From the NCBI GenBank assembly GCA_028456385.1, contig JALNQF010000010.1, forward strand, positions 496,001-560,000: 64,000 bases of DNA, written 5' to 3'. The position numbers were made by a program, and so were the translations under genes. The DNA comes from Ophiosphaerella korrae. Taxonomy: Eukaryota; Ascomycota; Dothideomycetes; Pleosporales; Phaeosphaeriaceae. Positions within the stretch are counted from its first letter, which is position 1; the number at the start of each line of letters is the position of its first letter. Below the pieces are notes generated by a model. That model worked only from the letters and a program-made list of their open reading frames with translations, made no database searches and was not told where the DNA came from. Positions 1 through 11,013 of the stretch are shown here, piece by piece.

Positions 1-2234
1 GTCGATTCATTTCTGCCATCTGCTTTTCGCGGCAAACGTGCCTCGTTATATTCCTCAAACCCAATGATAGTTCCTTGTGAGCCATTAACGAGACCTTGGG
101 TCGGCTCGATATTTGCTTGTAGAACAATCCTCATTTCCTCTTTCAACTGCACGGAAACTTCGTATCTGTGCTCTTTCTATGATGCAATATTAGTAGCGAC
201 TTAACTAGCTTTGGCTCGTTCGTACCAGCGCTATCAAAGTGCCATCGTGTGCACGGCGCGAATTCTTCTCCAAATTGGTGTCGCTTCTATGTTCCATTCT
301 CCAATCAAAATTGTCTACACATTTGTATGTGCGAGCTTCAAGGGGGAGTCGGGCAATGTTGTCGTTATTGATTCGATCCACGTCAATGCGTCTGGCGAAC
401 AACTGGATGGCGCCTCCTGTCTCCGAGGTATGGTTGAGCAGCACATTCGCATGAGGTGGCATAATGATACCATCTATGTGATGTTAGCCCAGTGGTCAAT
501 GCAAGGCCCTTCTCAGAGACCGCAATGACACTCTGCACGTACCAGTCCGTATCTTCTGTAAGATGCTAATGAACTTCCTGTCACTCTGTCGGTGTATCTC
601 AGTGAGGTTGATATGCTGGAAATTGCACTCCTACAATCATTAACCCCAAACTAAGAGATTGCACTCAGCATTTCAACACTTACCTGCCACGCTTTGCTTC
701 GAAAAGCCCACTTATCAATGTCGTAGAAAACATCCTCGCGGCAATATTTGTTCTCACAACGGTATTCTTTTGGACTATAGCTGTTGTCACGTTCCAGCTC
801 CCAACCACAGCCTATACAGTGTTGAAATGGCCTTACGGGAGACAACTGACAAAACTGTGAGTGAGGTTAGTGAAGCATTTTAAGACGGTATACATGCCTT
901 ACGTCGCCAGTAACTACAAGCTGCACGCCACCAAATGGCCCGCCACCGAATTTGGTACCTATTGAAGCTTTCATGACCTCATTAAGACGTTCAAAGAGCA
1001 GGTTCTCAACCATACTAATCTCATCAATGACCAGCACATCGACTGAATCAAAACGTTGCCAGATTTCCTTTCCATGAGCAGCTTGCATGAGCTTGTCCAG
1101 AGGCCTCTTCATGCTGTCAGGCGTCCACCCTGCAAAACTCCATGTCGTCACGCCGCCAACATTGAGTGCAGCGAGGTTAGTCGGAGCAACAATCGTGACT
1201 CGTTTCCCTTGGCTTTGGAGCTGTTTGACAAAAGCCTTGAGTATAGTACTCTTTCCACACCCAGCTGAGCCAGTGTAAAATACGTTGTGGCCCTGCAGAA
1301 TCAAATCTACAACTTTCTGTTGCTCTGGCTTTAGCACAGGCTCGGCATCAAAGGAGCTTGTGGTATCCACTCTGGGTGGAGCTGCTGCTTGTAACCTAGG
1401 AGGGGACGATATTGAACCAAACACATCGGATCGTGTTTGTATGCTTCTGCCATTCGGAGATTCCGGCTCAGATAGTCCACCTGGTGGGAACAGAGATCTA
1501 TCTGCAAGTTGTGTAGAAGTCGTAGACTGGACAGAGGTTGGGACATGGTGGTTGTATGCAGGTGCGATTGATCGTTTCTGAAAGCCACCACTGGAACTCA
1601 GTAGAGGTTTTGAAAATACGATCTGCTCATCTAACCAAGCTTGCGCCTCTGTCCTGCTCATGAAGCCTTTGTGTTTCGCACCGGAGTATCTTTTGATTTG
1701 CATTTCCACGTCTTCCCAGACCGTGTAAATCCCTGGTTGATGCCCAGAAGCGACAGCGTAATAGCGTTTCCTCTTGTACTTTGATCCCGTCTGATTCTCC
1801 GGCTGTTCGGGGCTGGATGCGATCTCGAGTGGGCTATGTTGAGAGCCCTGGGCTGGCACGGGTATCTCTGCATATTGTTCTGTTGGCTCCCAATCGCGGT
1901 ACCGGCTATGCTTATCCCTATGGTTGTCGCCCATCCTGTACAAGGCTTCTGGAATGACAGAAGATTGTCCGGGTAGCCTAGGATAAATAACTTCGGAAGT
2001 TTCCATAGCATGTGAATCATATGATGGTAGCGGTTTGCCCTTTTCAACCTGTTTTTGGCGATAGCAAACGCTTCCAGGAAGAAAAGGTGTTGACGAGGAT
2101 GTGGGAACAGGAATCGTACTATATTGATCTGGCAAGCCGTACGTTCCGATGGAGGGGACATGGACCACGTCCTGGGCCTCTTCGTGCTTCCTCTTCTGCA
2201 GGGTTGTCCTTCTATCATTCACGTAACTCTCCAT
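1..2234 (-). CDS. PIF1: PIF1-type DNA helicase with N-terminal RNase H1-like hybrid-binding domain (3' end beyond window)
   Basis: This is a 5'-3' superfamily 1B DNA helicase, expected to act in genome and telomere maintenance. Five exons are visible: 2234-903, 854-684, 630-543, 473-226 and 176 to the left edge, with introns of 48, 53, 69 and 49 bp. Residues 157-203 resemble the RNase H1 hybrid-binding (Cauli_VI) fold, with YYAV, PGIY, a W-x-E-like turn and a closing EAQAWL. Walker A is GSAGCGKST at 322-330 and Walker B is VLVIDEIS near 400-407. Motif III, GDFCQLSPV, is formed only after splicing of exons 1 and 2. Right after it comes an insert with a C-x2-C and a C-x4-C pair, a possible zinc knuckle. 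Later exons give HRQSD, a RRIDVDRIN segment and the conserved TQGLVNGSQGT box. The first 150 residues are low complexity. The C-terminus lies outside the window. Confidence in the family is high; the fusion should be confirmed with transcripts. Confidence 0.92.
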
Positions 2235-2778
2235 GATTTGGCTACGGCTGAATAGCCAAAGATAACGTTAGACGGTACCAAAATAGGTTTGACGGTGATG
2301 CAAATTCAGATGGATATCTACTCAAGGTCATTAGCGCTTTGAGGGTATACTCATATATATGTGACTGTAAAAGAGGTATCTACATTTAATAGGGAACGCG
2401 GAACACAACCTTATCCCACCTAAACGCGTGCAAAGTAGATAGTCAAGGTATCGATAGGCCAAGTACTTCTCGGGGGAACCGCCAAATATAGATTGGTGCT
2501 TGGTAGGGCCGCTGAAGGATGACGTTGTAAAGGTCTCGCACACGCGAGACGGGCCTAGTCTTAGCTCAACGCGAAGTACACACGAAATCACGCGCTAAAG
2601 TTGGCAGCTAGGGGTTACAGCAGCATCTAGAGTTTCCCAAAAAGAAAAATCACCACAAGTGTACTAGAAGATGTAAATCATTTTACACAAGACCAGCCAA
2701 ATGTGAATTTGCTGGTAATTGGTGCACAGGCGGATGAACTCCAATATTGGATCCTGGAAAAAAACAACTTAGCCTACT
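2235..2778. other. Intergenic, upstream of PIF1 and downstream of RRN9
   Basis: No coding signal is convincing here. It should hold the PIF1 promoter (minus strand) and the RRN9 3' UTR. A TATA-like stretch (catatatatg) lies near 2350. Confidence 0.6.
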
Positions 2779-4587
2779 TTAGTCAACATCTACGACAGCT
2801 ACGTCTTCATCACTCGCACTTTCTTCACTACTTGTACTTTCCTCGCTACTAACACTGGGCACTTCCAATCCGACTTTTTGAGCATCAATGGGCTGAAGAA
2901 AGCCGTCAATATGGACACCTCCGACAGTCCTATCTTCATTATCAGAGTCGTTTGTTGTAGGATCGTACTTATGGACTTCAACACAATGTTCGACAACGCC
3001 AAACGGAGTATCGAAGTCTTCCTCGTTGCCAGAACAACCAATGTGGGGACAACGCAAGGTATTGGCCCGGAACAATGGGCGTTTCTGGGGAAGAAAGAGT
3101 TCCCTCGGCCGAATGTCTGGAGCTGGAATGGTGGAAGGTGTATATCGTACAGGTTCTGTAGCTGGTTTTGTAGCAAAGTTTTCGTCTAATGCTCTGAATG
3201 ACATGCCTTCTCCAAATAAAGCCGCACACCGTTGGGCTGTGCGAGCGATCACCTTGTCATCCCAGCCCTTGACAGCTGCTAACCCAAGTACCTCGCTCCA
3301 GTCCATGAGCCCAGCTCTCCACGTCTCATCGCGGCCGATCGTCGAACGATTATCCTGACTGTCGGTGTCGGTGTCAGGAGGCTCACTCTCTGATGAGTCA
3401 GCTATGGTCGTTGCTCGACTATTTCTGCCAGATGTTGCACACGAAGGAGATCGAACACCTTGTCTGCTCCTTGGCCTACTTTGTGATTGCTCCCTTGATG
3501 AAAGCCCCGACGGTGTCTCAGTAGAGTCGGTGTCTGATGGGAAATCGTTGTGGCTGGAAGTATCGCCTTCATCTCGAAATGTGAGGTGATTAAGTCGGGT
3601 ACGATGAACAGCCAATGCAAGATCATCGAGTTTGCTGAGAACTGAATTGATGACGGGCTGCAGAGTCCGTAGCGCTCTCGCATCATCTGCCAAAAACGTC
3701 GGCTTGCGAAAAGTCTTAGACTCCTGTTCACTCTCAACTTGTGAATCTGTGTTGTCTGTTTGCGTATTGCCGGCGCCGTCGTCTTTGATGTTGAGGCCTA
3801 CCTTCGAGGCAGAGCGCTGGGATGGCACCGATCGTGTGCCTTTCGACCGCGATCTACTTCGTGGTTGTAGCGTGCAGTCTCTCTCGCAACTCAATTGGTC
3901 GGCTGCCTTCCTTGCATGCCAATGCTCTTTTGCCAAACGTAGAAAGAGAGCAAGCAACTCTTCTCTCATTTCCTCGCCATCGCCATATGCACCTGTGTTG
4001 CCAACCGCCCATTGATTGTGGTGACTGCTCGCAAGTTTTTTGTAGGGCATAGGTAGCTTCTCTGGAGGTAGAGGCCATGCTGTCCAGTCTCCTGACGGCA
4101 CCAAATTTGTCTGTATCTCCCCTGATACATCTTTGTACTCCAACTCACCCCCTTCTTTTAGCCAGTGCTCCTTACTCTCCCAACCCTCCAACCCTGCTAG
4201 TTCCTCTGTAGGTCTTCGTACGCGACGCTTGAGGGCATGTGCATTGTACAAGTGCGCACTGAGGTCGCTGTTCTGAAGCTGTTCTAGTGATGTCACTACT
4301 TGCCGGTCCGCTGCTGTATAACCCCTCCAAGTGGTCCTCCGGCCTTTGAAGCGATTTGGGCGTGTGTCTGGCTCATGGTTTGAGAAACTGCTTTCTGAAC
4401 CGCTATCCGTCGGCAGGATTTGATTGTTATCTAATTCAGTCGCATGGCGTTCAAATTTTAGATGCCGCGCGCTTGGTGGGCTGGAATGTTCTTCTACGGT
4501 CGGCCGCACATGTTGTGGTTGGTCGACTTCGGAGTCGTAAGGCGATGAAGAGGGTGGCGCACTGCTTTCACCACCAAACAACGACAT
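2779..4587 (-). CDS. RRN9: RNA polymerase I-specific transcription initiation factor RRN9
   Basis: RRN9 is a subunit of the upstream activating factor that recruits RNA polymerase I to rDNA in the nucleolus. The reading frame is a single exon of 602 residues from the chosen start, whose product begins MSLFGG. The frame stays open 36 codons further, to 4695, but that extension looks like translated UTR. The family signature is the segment around DLSAHLYNAHALKRRVRR followed by a tryptophan-rich block (EGWESKEHWL and GDWTAWPLPPEKLPMPYKK). The N-terminus and centre are Ser/Asp-rich and disordered. Near the C-terminus, a CPHIGC pair followed by EHC and EVH suggests a C2H2-like finger. The last 30 residues are a Ser/Glu/Asp tail. 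No intron or lesion is seen. The assignment rests on the conserved N-terminal box; the rest of the family diverges quickly. Confidence 0.85.
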   Translation of the reverse strand: MSLFGGESSAPPSSSPYDSEVDQPQHVRPTVEEHSSPPSARHLKFERHATELDNNQILPTDSGSESSFSNHEPDTRPNRFKGRRTTWRGYTAADRQVVTSLEQLQNSDLSAHLYNAHALKRRVRRPTEELAGLEGWESKEHWLKEGGELEYKDVSGEIQTNLVPSGDWTAWPLPPEKLPMPYKKLASSHHNQWAVGNTGAYGDGEEMREELLALFLRLAKEHWHARKAADQLSCERDCTLQPRSRSRSKGTRSVPSQRSASKVGLNIKDDGAGNTQTDNTDSQVESEQESKTFRKPTFLADDARALRTLQPVINSVLSKLDDLALAVHRTRLNHLTFRDEGDTSSHNDFPSDTDSTETPSGLSSREQSQSRPRSRQGVRSPSCATSGRNSRATTIADSSESEPPDTDTDSQDNRSTIGRDETWRAGLMDWSEVLGLAAVKGWDDKVIARTAQRCAALFGEGMSFRALDENFATKPATEPVRYTPSTIPAPDIRPRELFLPQKRPLFRANTLRCPHIGCSGNEEDFDTPFGVVEHCVEVHKYDPTTNDSDNEDRTVGGVHIDGFLQPIDAQKVGLEVPSVSSEESTSSEESASDEDVAVVDVD

Positions 4588-5093
4588 CTTGATTACTGAA
4601 GATGTCAAAGTTAGGTGGAAGTCGAGGTGTAGAGGCCGTAGTATCCATTGTTTTTGAAAGTGTAGTAGTAGAGGTGAAGTTATGGTGGGGCTCAAATAAC
4701 ACGCGAAAACACGTGCACGCTAATATAGGCTTTTTTGAGCTTGACAGGCATCATACCTTCTTCGTACTGTTCGAACTATCAATTGCAGTGCCTTTAGTGA
4801 AATATATATTACCCATGCTAAGGATACTGATTCGTGTTTGCAAGCCAGCCTGTCGCTCGCGCTCGGCAGCCCACAACCGATCAGGCCTCCACTAGACCAG
4901 GCCATGCATGCTGATTGGTGTGTCGGTCGTATGTCGGTTCAACACCATTGTATTATGCAGGGTAGAGGGCAGACCATTACATAAGAAGGCTTACTGCCCT
5001 TAGAAGTCTTATAATTGCTTGACTCAAGTACTCAAAAGTTGTGTGCATCCTAGTACCTGCCACGCAATCTGTCCAGACGTTGCCATCAACAAC
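4588..5093. other. Divergent intergenic region between RRN9 and the small unknown gene
   Basis: This stretch separates two divergently transcribed genes, so it should hold both promoters. A TATA-like aaatatatatt is present at 4800-4810. No other structure was recognised. Confidence 0.5.
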
Positions 5094-5552
5094 ATGGCCA
5101 CTTCATCCCTCACACTCTACCGGCCAAGCCCATCATCGTCATTAACAACAACATCGTCGCCCATTTCTCTTATCTCATTTCGCCTCTTCTCACAACGAAC
5201 TGGCACAGCTATTGCAACGGAGCTGCTTTACCGTTTGCTTTTCGATCTCCTAAACCGCCTTGTAACATGCTTTCAGCGACTTGCGTCCAGAGGCATTGAA
5301 GAAGCGTCGTCATGGATTGAAGAGAAGATGCAAGAACGTCGCCTGAGACGAATTGAAGTCAGAGACAAGGCTAATCAAAACTTGCAAATCTTACAAGAGG
5401 TGGGCAAGCTTGCCAAAGAAGAGGGCTTTATCAAGTGTCCGATGGGAGAAAAGCCCCGAGGTCCGCCACAACCTCCTTGGGTTAAGAGCGTTCTAGAAGG
5501 GATTGAGGAGGGAAGGATGCATGATAGAGACTTCTATACGAACCAATGGTGA
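5094..5552 (+). CDS. Small basic protein of unknown function, possibly mitochondrial
   Basis: This encodes a predicted 152-residue protein that I do not recognise. The start is chosen at the ATG in the context caacATGGCC; an in-frame ATG at 5019 would add 25 unconvincing residues. The first 35 residues are rich in Ser, Thr and Leu and lack acidic residues. They are followed by SFRLFSQRTG, which could be a mitochondrial presequence. A middle segment with LLYRLLFDLLNRLVTCF is hydrophobic enough for an amphipathic helix or one membrane segment. It is followed by a charged helix (IEEKMQERRLRRIEVRDKANQNL) and a C-terminal part containing KCPMGEKPRGPPQPPW. The frame is intact, single-exon and divergent from RRN9. 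Function cannot be assigned. Confidence 0.6.
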   Translation: MATSSLTLYRPSPSSSLTTTSSPISLISFRLFSQRTGTAIATELLYRLLFDLLNRLVTCFQRLASRGIEEASSWIEEKMQERRLRRIEVRDKANQNLQILQEVGKLAKEEGFIKCPMGEKPRGPPQPPWVKSVLEGIEEGRMHDRDFYTNQW

Positions 5553-6523
5553 TCACATCTCAGTTCTATATCCTGTGAAGTTGTGCCACTCACCTGCCCG
5601 CGCAGACAATGCCATGAACATGGTAGACCACAGCTATTATGAGATGCAATCAGTGGCATAATCTTCGATTTAATGGTTTTGAGGTGCTAGTGTTATGTGC
5701 CCCCATCAATGACATGGTAAGGTAACCGGCTGCGCACAGAAGCGTCCCGCATCATATCTGTAGCATTATTCCACACTGGTTGCTTTTCTCTTTGGGTAAA
5801 ACGAGCAAGCGGTTGAATACATTATTACAGAGGTGCCATCTCAAGTGTCGAAGCAATCATCAGGAAACACCCACTCACCCAGTATACGAATTGTGGCATC
5901 ATGCTTTTATACGTGGGGCGCCTATCAAATTCAATGCGTGCAACGGACACACACCTGCGAAGACAGCCACGCCAGGTTCATTGCGCTTTTTTATCGGTTT
6001 GCTTGACACTAACCCCTGTTTCTCGGTTGTGCAAATCAATAGTTTGCATTAACAATGCTAGGCAAAGCGCTGGTAGAACTTCAGGGCTGAAGTCCGATAA
6101 CCTGCCGACCATGCGTTTCCGTAAGGTATCTCCGCATTATTGGAAAGCGCTGACTTCGTCTCAGTCCCCAACATCACTAATTACCTGGTCCTGGTCCTGG
6201 TCGCAACAAATGGGGCATCGAATTTTACAGCTATTCCTTTGAGCTTGTGATCTCGAATCAGGTCTACTTAACATTTTGCGGGGTGGTGACACTTCTGCAC
6301 AATCTTGACTTAGGCCAGCCTCCCAGTGCGGCTTGGCTCATCCTGTCTGGGCGGCTTGAAACCTTGACAACGTACCCCCTCCCATAACCTTGCAACTCTT
6401 AATTCCGGGACTTCGTACTTTACTCATTTTTTCCTATACTTCATTTGCTTCTCTCTTCCTCATGTAAACAAATCCATCCATTGTCACGCCTCGGACGCAT
6501 CATAGGAATCAATCGTTTACAAA
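5553..6523. other. Intergenic region upstream of the permease gene
   Basis: Open frames at 5780-6242 have no recognisable product and no splice logic, so I regard the region as non-coding. A pyrimidine-rich stretch (6420-6480) just upstream of the permease ATG is typical of fungal core promoters. Confidence 0.55.
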
Positions 6524-8424
6524 ATGAACTCCGACTCGTTAGAAGATGCTGTAATTGAGGAGTTTGGCTATGCCCCTACTTACCGTCGAGTGTTTCAATC
6601 GCTTGGGAGTATGTCAATGACCATAGCTATGGCATCGTACGTCGAGAGTGCGAACTCTTCCCTACATGCCATCTCGTTTGATTTCTGACCCGCAACACTC
6701 AGGCCGACTCCCGGTGTCTTTGTTATGTGCGCTTACCAGATCCATTATGGAGGATTCTTGGGACTCACATGGTACGTTTTCGATGCAAATGAAGAAACTT
6801 CTGGTCAAAATTGTGGCCTTATCGCATCCATGTCCTATACCTCTTTTCACTTGACATCTAGGCTGATTTGATATCCCAGGGGTTGGATCATTCCCGCATT
6901 CCTTTTCCTACCCTGGGCTTTGGCCACCGCAGAACTGTGTTCGTCTATGCCAGTAAATGGCGCAAATTACTGGTGGACAGCCGCCCTCGCTCCTCCCCGA
7001 ATATCCCGGCCACTATCTTTCGTGGCTGGTATGACCAACATCATTTCTGCCATGTCTGGTACGTCGAGCTTCTCCTGGTCCATAGCCAAATCTCTTGTGA
7101 CTATTGTCGGTATTTATACTGGCTGGGAAGCGCCAAAGGGTGTGCCTTTCGCTATAACTGTTACCGTATCCTTGATGTGGCTTGGTATGGCATGCTTGCG
7201 GATGCAGGATATCAGCACTCTTTTTATAGTCAACAGTAAGTTTTTGCAAACTCTGTGTTCGATATAAACGAAGTGCTTTATTTGAGTGCTAAGAAATCAT
7301 GTGCACAGCCGCCATTGCCTTGATCATAGCCGGGGTATTCATAATCGGAATGCCGGCAAGTCATGCTATCCAAGGGCTTCCCTTCAACAAAGTGTCCGAT
7401 GTCTTCGGCTCGTATAAGAACTATGGTGACTGGGATCAATCCGTTGCTATTCCTATGACGTTCTTCGCTGTAGCCTGGGTTGTGACTGGTTGGAACGCGC
7501 CATCCGCCATCGCTGAGGAGACACACAATGCACGCGTTGTCGCCCCGCGATCAATCGTGTCGACATATAGCTTGATTGCATTTCTTGGGTTCATAATTGT
7601 CCTGGTTCTCGCATTTTGTATTACCGATATAGATGCAGTTGCAGCTGACAGGTCGTGAGTTTCTATTCCAGCTAGCTTGATCACTACAAAAGAGGCTAAC
7701 ACCAAGCAGAGCATCTCCAGCCTATACCCTAGTCATGACACGTTGGGGCCCCAATGTAGGCTTCGCTTACCTCTTGATAATGGTTCTAAACACTATGCTC
7801 GGGGGTGTCTCTGTCCTTGTCATGATGTCTTGCCAAGTGGCTGCGTTTGCCCGCGATGGCGGCTTAGTGTGCAACGACAAGCTTTCATACGTTAGCGCCT
7901 ACAGTAACATGCCCATTTACAGCTGTATCGCAGTGACTATCGGTGGGATTTTGATACCACTCTTTAGCTTTCTGCCCATTGCATCGACCATTCTTTACTC
8001 GTTGTCAGCCATCGCGGTCATGTTTCTTTACATCATCCCAATGATTTTTCGCGTCTTCGATGGCGGCAGATGGACTCCCGGGCCATGGAATCTTGGAAAA
8101 CTCAGTAAGCCTATCCATGGGTGGTCTGTCCTTTCGGTTTTGTACATGATCATCATGCAGTGCTTCCCTCCCGCCTCAAGGTGGGCCATTTCTACGCTGA
8201 ACTATAACTGGGTCGTATTGATCGTCGCGATGATAGCTTCCACAGTCTTTTGGTTCGTCTCAGGGTCTAAGAACTATCGTGGACCAAGCCAGGAATCCCT
8301 CATTGCTTGGAGGGCGATGCATCAGCAGGGCCAACCGAATCCAGGCTTCAGAGATGACATCGTAATGCTAGACGTTCCATCGTCTTGTAAAGGTGATAAA
8401 CCTTACAACTTGTCCAAAGAATAA
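6524..8424 (+). CDS. Amino acid/choline-type permease of the APC superfamily
   Basis: This is a plasma-membrane secondary transporter of the fungal amino acid/GABA/choline permease group. The five exons are 6524-6636, 6703-6771, 6880-7235, 7309-7654 and 7710-8424, with introns of 66, 108, 73 and 55 bp. Spliced length is 532 residues, usual for the family (about 500-560). Family marks include the MAS-PTPG start of helix 1, GWIIPAFLFLPWALATAELCSSMPVNGANYWW, the SGTSSFSWS segment, and helix 6 with TGWNAPSAIAEETHNA followed by VVAPRSIV. Residues AFARDGG mark the helix 8-9 loop. About 12 hydrophobic segments are visible. The N-terminus is short, starting only about 20 residues before the first conserved EFGY-P-YRRVF box. 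The substrate cannot be predicted; choline, GABA or an amino acid are all possible. No regulatory site was recognised. Confidence 0.85.
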
Positions 8425-9278
8425 GAAAAGTAGAAATAGTTCATTCCACAAGTTTCTAAACATAGTGTTTCAGGCCTCTATGATATACTCGTCTAAACTT
8501 TGTCTCTATCCATACAACGCTTTACTTCAGATAGTTTCAGCATCTCCGCTTGTTCGTTGGTCATAATTCACTTGCCTTCTCTAATTCAAACTGAAACTGA
8601 TATTACCTGATCTACTCTGACACGGTCCTCAAGCATCATGGTCTTGCCAGGTTACTGGCTGTGCGGGAATGTCTCACTGCACACTAAATAGCATGGCTTC
8701 ACGCACCCTGTCATTCAAAACTATAACTTGTCGATTGAGGGGACGGTGGCTTCTTATTTATAAGAAGACAATGAAAGTAGTAGGCCTAGTAACTGGAGGG
8801 CTTGCAATGCATCCGCTTCTGGACCTCTGTCCAGGTATCTAGCCACTCATAGGTATTCGAAGAAGATTTTCGGCTGGGCTTAGAGGTACAAATTGAGATT
8901 ATGGACGTTCAGAAGTTCTTGCGTGGCTTTCCTTGCTCAAGTTTGTCACTGTAGCTCTCCCCAGCTATCTCTATCACTCTTAGTCCCACGCCTATACGTC
9001 ATTAAGTAGCATCGCACACCCTCACAATCTTTGCTATCTACTCTTACTTTTTTTTTTCCGAGTTTCTTTTTTCGGTGGGGCGCTCAAGCCACGCTTACTC
9101 GCTTCAACTTGCCTAGTATAAACCTACATTCACCTCAACTTGCCCTGCCCCGCAGCAAACAAACTGATGCCACATGCAATATCCCATCTTCACCTGCTCG
9201 TCGCCACCGGTAGAACCTCGCAGAATTAAGGGCACGTGATACTGCTTAGCTAATGTTTGCTAGTGCCGCCTGGTGAGG
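8425..9278. other. Intergenic region downstream of the permease gene
   Basis: No coding frame with support is present. Short T-tracts occur near 9050-9070, and there is a CACGTG E-box-like hexamer at 9233-9238. Confidence 0.5.
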
Positions 9279-9287
9279 TATATATAT
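9279..9287 (+). promoter_or_regulatory. TATA box with pyrimidine-rich initiator region
   Basis: A clean TATATATAT lies 35-60 bp before a CT-rich tract (9291-9440) that resembles a fungal transcription start region. The sequence downstream contains no long ORF for more than 1.6 kb, so it may drive a non-coding transcript that carries the two hairpins at 9673-9733 and 10015-10064. A possible 5' splice site (AGGTAGGT) follows at 9790. This is inferred from composition only. Confidence 0.4.
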
Positions 9288-9672
9288 CCCTCTGGCCCCC
9301 CACCTCCCACTCGCTTTCTCCCTACTTCCACCCAAGACCACTTCAACTACACAATTTGAGCCTTCAATCAACAAAAATCTGAGTCCTCTTAATCATCTTT
9401 CGCTCAATTAATCATTCCTTTCAAAAAAAAAATTGTCGATCTACATCATCTTTGTCATCACCTTCGACCCTGGCTCTTCATTTGTTGGCATGTGCCTCAA
9501 GTCACACATATCCATGATATTCATCATCAACATGTCTTCATAACATTCGTTCATCGTCATGTAAGTTCTTGCTTTCATCATTTGTTGTTTTGCTGACACT
9601 CGAAGCTCGCTCTTAAAGTCAACCAACCTTTTTTCGTCCTCATACAACCTCAAACATCAACCAATCCTCCTT

Positions 9673-9733
9673 CGGCTACTACACACTCTTGATGGCGGCT
9701 TCGGCTCAGGACAACTCAAGAGTGCGTAGTCCG
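9673..9733 (+). ncRNA. Candidate structured RNA hairpin, copy A
   Basis: The 61-nt segment folds on paper into a long hairpin. CACTCTTGA (9684-9692) pairs perfectly with TCAAGAGTG (9716-9724). After a single A-C mismatch, ACTAC (9678-9682) pairs with GTAGT (9726-9730). CGG (9673-9675) can then pair with CCG (9731-9733) across a 2-nt bulge. That is 17 pairs in total. The 23-nt apical loop starts TGGCGGCTTC and continues GGCTCAGGACAAC. The same loop recurs in copy B about 330 nt downstream on a different but still complementary stem. The strand is assigned from the TATA box upstream. No known RNA family was recognised. Confidence 0.5.
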
Positions 9734-10014
9734 ACGTTCGCTTCGCTTCGTAACCTTCGATCAACCATCATCATCAATCAACCAATCAAAGGTAGGTCAG
9801 GCTGCTAGGCTCCTGGTGTTGGACTTTTGGGGGCGAAAGACAGAAAGAGCGTGGATCACATTCTGTTGTTTTGGTATGCACAGCGATCATGTCAATGTTT
9901 GGTGTGGAGGACAGAGCGTCTTTGCACGTGGCCTACCATCATTGTTTGCAGCTCTCATTGAGGTTGCTTGATTGTCGCGCATCTTTGAGAGTCTTGCCTT
10001 GATCAATGCTGTAT

Positions 10015-10064
10015 CTGCACCAACCTGATGGCGGCTTCAGGCTCAGGTCAATTCAGGAGTGCAG
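10015..10064 (+). ncRNA. Candidate structured RNA hairpin, copy B
   Basis: CCTGA (10024-10028) pairs with TCAGG (10053-10057). Beyond a CAA/A internal loop, CTGCAC (10015-10020) pairs with GTGCAG (10059-10064). The apical loop is nearly identical to copy A: TGGCGGCTTC, one extra A, then GGCTCAGG and TCAAT. The stem sequence differs from copy A but keeps pairing, and both copies are followed by a GTAGTC hexamer. Conserved loop plus changed, still-paired stem is the pattern expected of selection on RNA structure. Confidence 0.5.
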
Positions 10065-11013
10065 TAGTCATCCAACTCTTTAGTCTGTGCGGCTGATGGC
10101 ATTGGCTATACATTGGACATTTATGGTGGAACTTGGTGGAACTGCTTATGAGCTTGTGGTGTTTTGTTCTGGTTGTGGCTGTCAGTCAAGAGCTTTTGCT
10201 CGACTGTGTTCGTCAAGGTTGTTGGTCATCATGGAAACATTAGGTAAGTTAAGGAATACTATGGATCGTGTTGTCAAGCGGAGAAATAAACTACTTCACT
10301 ATAACTTTCTTCTCATGTCTGCTCATGTGTGATGTCAGTCTTCTCTTCTCTTCCCGCTTATGTGTGGTGTTGATCTTCTCTGTAGTGTTGCTACCAGATG
10401 CTCATACGTGTTTTGGTATTCCCTATACGTTAATGTGAGAGTCTAGAAATTGCGATCCTCTTCAATTGGCGCTAGCGTCCATGTTGACGATAGGGTTGGG
10501 AGGTGGTAAAACGGGAGCGGTGCCTTGATGCAAGCTCTTGCGCATTGGATACAGGCGCCAAAATAGCTCCTATCAGCACTACTATGCATTTAGCGACAGC
10601 ATGTACTACGGCAGACATATCATGTGCGGTAAAGTATTGCCATAATCCCCCACAAGTACTTTGAATGCCATACGCAGAGCAATATGAAGTTGTCTGGATC
10701 GCAAAGGCTGCAGAATCGTGTATTGACTGAAGGTGAAACTTGGCTATTACATGCTGAAAACAGAGGCCTCGTTGTGTTGCCAGATGGGAGCGAATCGCGG
10801 TAGGCGTCTTTGCTCACATGATGGCGCGTCAGCCCCGCGCATGGGGCCATGGCCAGCCTAGCTTCTGGAGGCAGCCATCACTGTCACAACCAAAACCAAC
10901 ATGCAAATACCGGCACCAATGTTGTCCCTCCACTCACTAGGACGCCTCTGATATCCCGTAGATGCCCATAAACTCGATCGAGAGACCACCTTCACTCGAT
11001 CGATACTGCCACC
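10065..11013. other. Intergenic region between the hairpins and NBS1
   Basis: Short ORFs at 10087-10332 and 10620-10850 show no recognisable product. No TATA box was recognised immediately upstream of NBS1. Confidence 0.5.

Noticed and set aside
5780..6242. Two overlapping plus-strand ORFs upstream of the permease
   Set aside because: Low-complexity products, no domain, no start context, and located in a promoter region.
10024..10064. TPP riboswitch, because of the ACCTGAT word in hairpin B
   Set aside because: The CTGAGA box and the second THI helix are missing, and hairpin A lacks the ACCTGAT word.
9290..10400. Telomerase RNA in the hairpin region
   Set aside because: No stretch matching about 1.5 TTAGGG or CCCTAA repeats that could serve as a template was found.
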